From an uncultured Collinsella sp. (GTDB lineage: Bacteria > Actinomycetota > Coriobacteriia > Coriobacteriales > Coriobacteriaceae): 18,103 nucleotides of DNA. The notes under the pieces are model-generated. The model was not told where the DNA came from, searched no databases, and worked only from the letters and a program-made list of their open reading frames with translations. The translations under genes and the position numbers were made by a program. This document shows positions 14,615 to 18,103 of this stretch, piece after piece (position 1 is the stretch's first letter; every line of letters starts with the position of its first letter). The stretch is from the NCBI GenBank assembly GCA_934630855.1, contig CAKTWW010000041.1, positions 1 through 18,103 of the forward strand, in the 5' to 3' direction.

Positions 14615-14854
14615 TTAGCGTTTCTTGATGTTGTAAATGACAAGAAACGCGAGCAAGGCGATTGATAAGGGGCCGGCTACATAGAAAAAGAGAACGTCAA
14701 TTGCGCGTAGAGGTCCATAGGTCATATCGCCGGACACTACTGAATACAATACGTAGCCAAATGCTGGTTGGTTTGCGTACCAGCAGGAGAAAGCCAAAAG
14801 CACTAAAAGTGCTACTACCAGAAGTGCATTCAGGACAAATCGTTTGGTATTCAT
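14615..14854 (-). CDS. Small two-helix membrane protein
   Basis: I do not recognise this 79-residue protein. It has two hydrophobic helices (about 6-26 and 52-74), a short loop with CWYANQPAFGYV between them, and a basic NIKKR end. It is convincing as a gene because GGAAGGAG lies six bases before its ATG on the - strand, and because its base content (about 45 percent GC) and codon use differ from the neighbours. Its end meets the permease gene, leaving six bases between them. A TAAAAT box (+ coordinates 14886-14891) about 30 bases upstream may be its -10. Lower GC suggests recent arrival or weak expression, but this is speculative. Confidence 0.7.
   Translation of the reverse strand: MNTKRFVLNALLVVALLVLLAFSCWYANQPAFGYVLYSVVSGDMTYGPLRAIDVLFFYVAGPLSIALLAFLVIYNIKKR
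14618..14650. other. Hairpin at the 3' end of the small membrane gene
   Basis: A 10-bp stem (14618-14627 with 14641-14650) with a 13-base loop overlaps the last codons of the small gene and sits just after the permease stop. No T-run follows on either strand, so it is at best a weak terminator. Confidence 0.35.
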
Positions 14855-14946
14855 CGGTCGCTCCTTCCGGATGATTCTTATTGGTATTTTACTAAAACCA
14901 TTTTTTTAAACGATTGCTTAGTCCTAAATAACATGCACTTTCGCTG

Positions 14947-14976
14947 GAGGGTCGCTGTTTGGCGGCCCTCTTTTTT
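14947..14976 (+). terminator. Strong terminator upstream of alaS
   Basis: GAGGGTCGC (14947-14955) pairs with GCGGCCCTC (14962-14970), 9 bp including one T-G, around the loop TGTTTG, followed by six T (14971-14976). It would stop + strand transcription arriving from the sigma operon, after it has crossed the antisense side of the small membrane gene. Confidence 0.88.
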
Positions 14977-15002
14977 GCACAGGCGCGGTGGGATGGTAAT
15001 AT
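14975..15002 (+). promoter_or_regulatory. alaS promoter
   Basis: TTGCAC (14975-14980) and TAATAT (14997-15002) are 16 bases apart, and TG at 14994-14995 adds an extended -10. This is the best promoter match in the window. The first two T of the -35 are the last two of the terminator T-run. The leader would be about 40 bases, with no T-box features. Confidence 0.72.
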
Positions 15003-15048
15003 CGTTACGTTTGAACTGTTTCGATGTGAAACCGAGGAGATTCCCTCT

Positions 15049-17706
15049 ATGAGTGCTGACTACCCGTCAATGACTACGGCCGAGATTCGCTCTAAGTTCC
15101 TCAACTTCTTTGAGGAGCGCGGTCTTAAGCTCTATCCTTCTTCGTCCCTCGTCCCCGACGATCCTTCGCTGCTGCTTGCCAACGCCGGCATGAATCAGTT
15201 TAAGGAGTACTACCAGGGCAAGAAGACCATGAAGGAGATCGGCGCGATCTCCTGCCAGAAGTGCGTCCGCACCAACGACATCGACTGCATCGGCGAGGAC
15301 GGCCGTCACCTGTCCTTCTTCGAGATGCTCGGCGACTTCTCCTTTGGCGGCGTCTCCAAGCAGCAGGCCTGCGCTTGGGCCTTTGAGCTCATCACCAAGG
15401 AGTTCAAGCTGCCGCTCGACCGCCTGTACTTCACCGTCTTTACCGAGGACGACGAGACCCATGACGTGTGGCGCTCCCTGGGCGTTGCCGAGGATCACAT
15501 CTCGCGTCTGGGCGAGGACGACAACTTCTGGGCAGCTGGCCCCACCGGCCCCTGCGGTCCGTGCTCCGAGATCTACTTTGACATGGGCGAGGAGGTCGGT
15601 TGCGGCAGCCCCGACTGCAAGCCCGGCTGCGACTGCGACCGCTTCCTTGAGTTCTGGAACCTCGTGTTTACCCAGTACGACCGCCAGGAGGACGGCTCCA
15701 TGCCGGAGCTGCCGCACCGCAACCTCGATACGGGCATGGGTCTGGAGCGCATGGCCGCTATCATGCAGCACAAGACCGCTAACTACGACGGCGATCTGAT
15801 GCAGCACCTCATCAAGCTCGGTGAGGAGATCAGCGGCAAGACCTATGACGCCGACGATTACTCCGGTGCCAGCCGCTCCCTGCGCATCATCGCCGACCAC
15901 TCCCGTGCCGTCGACTTTATGATCTCCGATGGCATCCTGCCCGGTAACGAGGGTCGTGAGTACGTCCTTCGCCGCCTGCTCCGCCGTGCCGTGTTCCACG
16001 GTCGTCTGCTGGGCATCGAGGGCGCCTTCCTGACCAAGTTTATCGACGAGGTCAACGCTCAGATGGGCGAGGCCTATCCCGAGCTGCTCAAGAACGTCGC
16101 GCTCGTTAAGGGCATCGTCGCCTCCGAGGAGGAGCGTTTCTCCACGACGCTCGACAACGGCCGCGTTTACCTGGACGAGGCCCTGGCCGCGCTCGCCGAC
16201 GGCGCCGTCCTTCCGGGCGACGTTGCCTTTAAGCTGCACGACACCTTTGGTTTCCCCATTGACCTGACTGTCGAGATCGCCGGCACTGCCGGTCACGACG
16301 TCGATATGGACGGCTTCACCGCTTGCATGGAGGACCAGAAGGCCCGCGCCCGCGCCAACGCCAAGGGCGATGCCTGGGGCAGCTTCAACGACGTGTGGGT
16401 CGAGCTTTCCGATAAGGTTGCCGCGACCGAGTTCGACGGCTATGACAACGACGTCATCGAGGGCGCTAAGGTTGTCGCCATCGTTCGCAATGGTGAGTCC
16501 GTTGAGTCCGCTGCCGCCGGCGAGGACGTCGAGGTCGTGCTCGACCGTACCCCGTTCTACGCCGAGATGGGCGGCCAGCAGGGCGACGCCGGCGAGCTTT
16601 CCGCCGAGGGCGTTGCGCTGACCATTTCCGATACCAAGAACCACAACGGCCTGTATGCCCACGTCGCCCACGTTACCGAGGGCACGCTGACCGTCGGTGC
16701 TGCCGTGACTGCCGCGCTCAATGCCGAGCGCCGTGGCTTCCTGCGCCGCAACCATACCGCCACGCACCTGCTCGACGCTGCGCTTAAGCAGGTCCTGGGC
16801 GAGCATGTCTCCCAGGCTGGCTCGCTGGTGACGCCTGAGCACCTGCGCTTTGACTTCACGCACTTCGAGGCCCTGTCCTCCGAGCAGCTCAAGGCTGTCG
16901 AGGACCTGGTCAACCAGCAGATCTTCGCTTCCAAGCCGGTCGTGACCCGCGTCATGGGCATCGACGAGGCCAAGGGCGCCGGTGCTGTCGCCCTGTTTGG
17001 CGAGAAGTACGGCGACGTCGTCCGCGTTGTCTCCGTGGGCGCCGAGGATCAGCCGTTCTCCCGTGAGCTCTGCGGTGGTACGCATGCCGCCAACACTGCC
17101 GAGATCGGCCTGTTCAAGATCATTTCCGAGTCCTCCACGGGCTCCAACGTTCGCCGTATCGAGGCCGTGACCTCCAAGGGCGCTCTCGATTACATGGCCG
17201 ACCGCCTGGCACTCGTTGACGCCGCCGCTGCTGCGCTCAAGTGCCGCGTCGACGAGGTTCCCGCCCGCGTGGAGAACCTGCAGGCCGAGCTGCGCGAGAC
17301 CGCCGGTAAGCTCAAGAAGGCTCTGACCGGTGGCTCCTCCGATGCGATCTCCAGCGCCATCGACGGCGCTGTCGAGCTGAATGGCTACAAGCTCGTTGTC
17401 GCCGAGCTCCAGGGTCTCGAGGCCGCAGACCTGCGCAACGTCTGGGATACCGTGCACCAGAAGGTTGCCGGTCCCGTCGCCTGCGTCGTTGCCAGCGTGA
17501 CCGAGAAGGGCACTCCGGCCCTGCTCGCCGCCGGCTCCGATGACGCCGTGAAGGTCGGTTTCCACGCCGGTAACGTGATCAAACAGATCGCGGGCCTGGT
17601 CGATGGTCGCGGTGGCGGTCGTCCCAACATGGCCCAGGCCGGTGGCAAGAATGCTGCCGGTATCGCCGATGCCCTCGCGGCCGCCAAGACCGCGCTCGGC
17701 GCCTAA
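15049..17706 (+). CDS. alaS: Alanyl-tRNA synthetase
   Basis: A class II synthetase charging tRNA-Ala, with a built-in editing domain. At 885 residues it is full length. The aminoacylation domain includes NAGMNQFK (45-52) and RHLSFFEMLGDFSFG (86-100). A cysteine-rich insert has C185, C190, C194 and C196. The editing domain zinc-binding residues are H569 and H573 (HTATH) and C675 and H679 (CGGTH). The C-terminal part includes a coiled region and a GGGRPNMAQAGG segment typical of the end of the protein. ATG 15049 is used, with GAGGAG (15034-15039) nine bases upstream; ATG 15070 would give the more common MTTAEIR start but lacks a ribosome site. ruvX follows after 17 bases. Confidence 0.97.
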   Translation: MSADYPSMTTAEIRSKFLNFFEERGLKLYPSSSLVPDDPSLLLANAGMNQFKEYYQGKKTMKEIGAISCQKCVRTNDIDCIGEDGRHLSFFEMLGDFSFGGVSKQQACAWAFELITKEFKLPLDRLYFTVFTEDDETHDVWRSLGVAEDHISRLGEDDNFWAAGPTGPCGPCSEIYFDMGEEVGCGSPDCKPGCDCDRFLEFWNLVFTQYDRQEDGSMPELPHRNLDTGMGLERMAAIMQHKTANYDGDLMQHLIKLGEEISGKTYDADDYSGASRSLRIIADHSRAVDFMISDGILPGNEGREYVLRRLLRRAVFHGRLLGIEGAFLTKFIDEVNAQMGEAYPELLKNVALVKGIVASEEERFSTTLDNGRVYLDEALAALADGAVLPGDVAFKLHDTFGFPIDLTVEIAGTAGHDVDMDGFTACMEDQKARARANAKGDAWGSFNDVWVELSDKVAATEFDGYDNDVIEGAKVVAIVRNGESVESAAAGEDVEVVLDRTPFYAEMGGQQGDAGELSAEGVALTISDTKNHNGLYAHVAHVTEGTLTVGAAVTAALNAERRGFLRRNHTATHLLDAALKQVLGEHVSQAGSLVTPEHLRFDFTHFEALSSEQLKAVEDLVNQQIFASKPVVTRVMGIDEAKGAGAVALFGEKYGDVVRVVSVGAEDQPFSRELCGGTHAANTAEIGLFKIISESSTGSNVRRIEAVTSKGALDYMADRLALVDAAAAALKCRVDEVPARVENLQAELRETAGKLKKALTGGSSDAISSAIDGAVELNGYKLVVAELQGLEAADLRNVWDTVHQKVAGPVACVVASVTEKGTPALLAAGSDDAVKVGFHAGNVIKQIAGLVDGRGGGRPNMAQAGGKNAAGIADALAAAKTALGA

Positions 17707-17723
17707 GAACCTAAGTAGTCGCT

Positions 17724-18103
17724 GTGGTCGCGCTCGCACTGGACATAGGGGAGACCAGGATTGGTATTGCCGTCTCGAGCCGTGATGGCAAGATGGCGAT
17801 GCCTGTCAAGGTGCTTCCGGCTGCCGAGGTCACTGGCATGGCAAAGACGTTTCGCTACCTGGTCGAGGACTATGAGCCCGATATCTTGGTAAGCGGACGT
17901 CCCTTGACCATGGCCGGTGAGCCCGGCCCCCAGGCCGGGCGCGTCGCCGCCGTGGCCCAAAAGATTGCCGACGAGCTCGAACTTCCGCTGGAGTTAGAGG
18001 ATGAGCGTCTGTCCTCGCAGGAGGCCAAGCGAATCCTGCGAGAGCAGGGGCTCAACGAAAAGCAGATGAGGGGCAAGATTGACATGATCGCCGCCAGCCT
18101 GTT
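17724..18103 (+). CDS. ruvX: Putative pre-16S rRNA nuclease / Holliday junction resolvase-like, YqgF family, partial
   Basis: The first 126 codons of a YqgF/RuvX protein, cut by the window end with no stop. It has an RNase H-like fold: LDIGETRIGIAVS with D7, then SGRPLTMAGEPG (58-69), then EDERLSSQEAKRIL (92-105) with D93, then KIDMIAA with D120. Family members process the 5' end of 16S rRNA or resolve branched DNA. GTG 17724 is the only start after an in-frame stop at 17712. No clear ribosome site precedes it. It lies 17 bases after alaS, an arrangement common in bacteria, so it is probably transcribed with alaS. Confidence 0.9.
   Translation, partial: MVALALDIGETRIGIAVSSRDGKMAMPVKVLPAAEVTGMAKTFRYLVEDYEPDILVSGRPLTMAGEPGPQAGRVAAVAQKIADELELPLELEDERLSSQEAKRILREQGLNEKQMRGKIDMIAASL

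Noticed and set aside
14860..14976. A T-box or other tRNA-sensing leader before alaS
   Set aside because: No specifier loop or TGGN bulge is seen, and a strong promoter lies after the terminator, so the terminator is not part of the alaS leader.
15067..17739. An 890-codon open frame on the - strand opposite alaS
   Set aside because: alaS is certain. Strong preference for GC-ending codons removes TTA, CTA and TCA from the sense strand, which leaves long antisense frames open. The product has low complexity and no recognisable domain.

Overview
This window looks like ordinary chromosome from a high-GC (roughly 60 percent) actinobacterium. The T-box leader on ileS, the alaS-ruvX pair and the protein style suggest the class Coriobacteriia, perhaps Collinsella or a relative. 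That placement is an inference from recognised families and was not tested by any search. There are fourteen genes: twelve on the + strand, two on the - strand. The last gene, ruvX, is cut by the window edge. I see no rRNA, tRNA, CRISPR array, prophage or insertion sequence.

Layout. A DUF523 gene (41-496) converges on a GldA-like iron-containing alcohol dehydrogenase (543-1631, - strand), with a palindromic repeat between them. Then comes a 486-base non-coding stretch that holds an extended -10 promoter and a complete isoleucine T-box leader with mutually exclusive antiterminator and terminator, followed by ileS (2118-4919). A 239-base gap with two hairpins, one of them long and imperfect, leads to lspA and rluD, which overlap by one base. 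A family 2 glycosyltransferase follows. A second, inverted copy of the palindromic repeat ends it, and then come a small prepilin peptidase, a dGTPase-like HD protein and rarA.

The region 11443-14608 is a tight four-gene operon: a one-pass membrane coiled-coil protein, an RsbW-like protein that lacks the usual ATP-binding residues, a SigB/SigF-type sigma factor, and an AI-2E-type permease. Each junction overlaps or nearly touches. A small, AT-richer two-helix membrane protein faces this operon on the - strand. Past it, a strong terminator merges into the -35 box of the alaS promoter, and alaS and ruvX complete the window.

Most of the content is translation and genome maintenance (ileS, alaS, rluD, ruvX, rarA, dgt) plus envelope functions (lspA, glycosyltransferase, prepilin peptidase, permease). 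The parts most worth a second look are the inverted 41-base repeat pair with a conserved loop, the long hairpin after ileS, the sigma operon with its degenerate anti-sigma-like partner, and the complete T-box.
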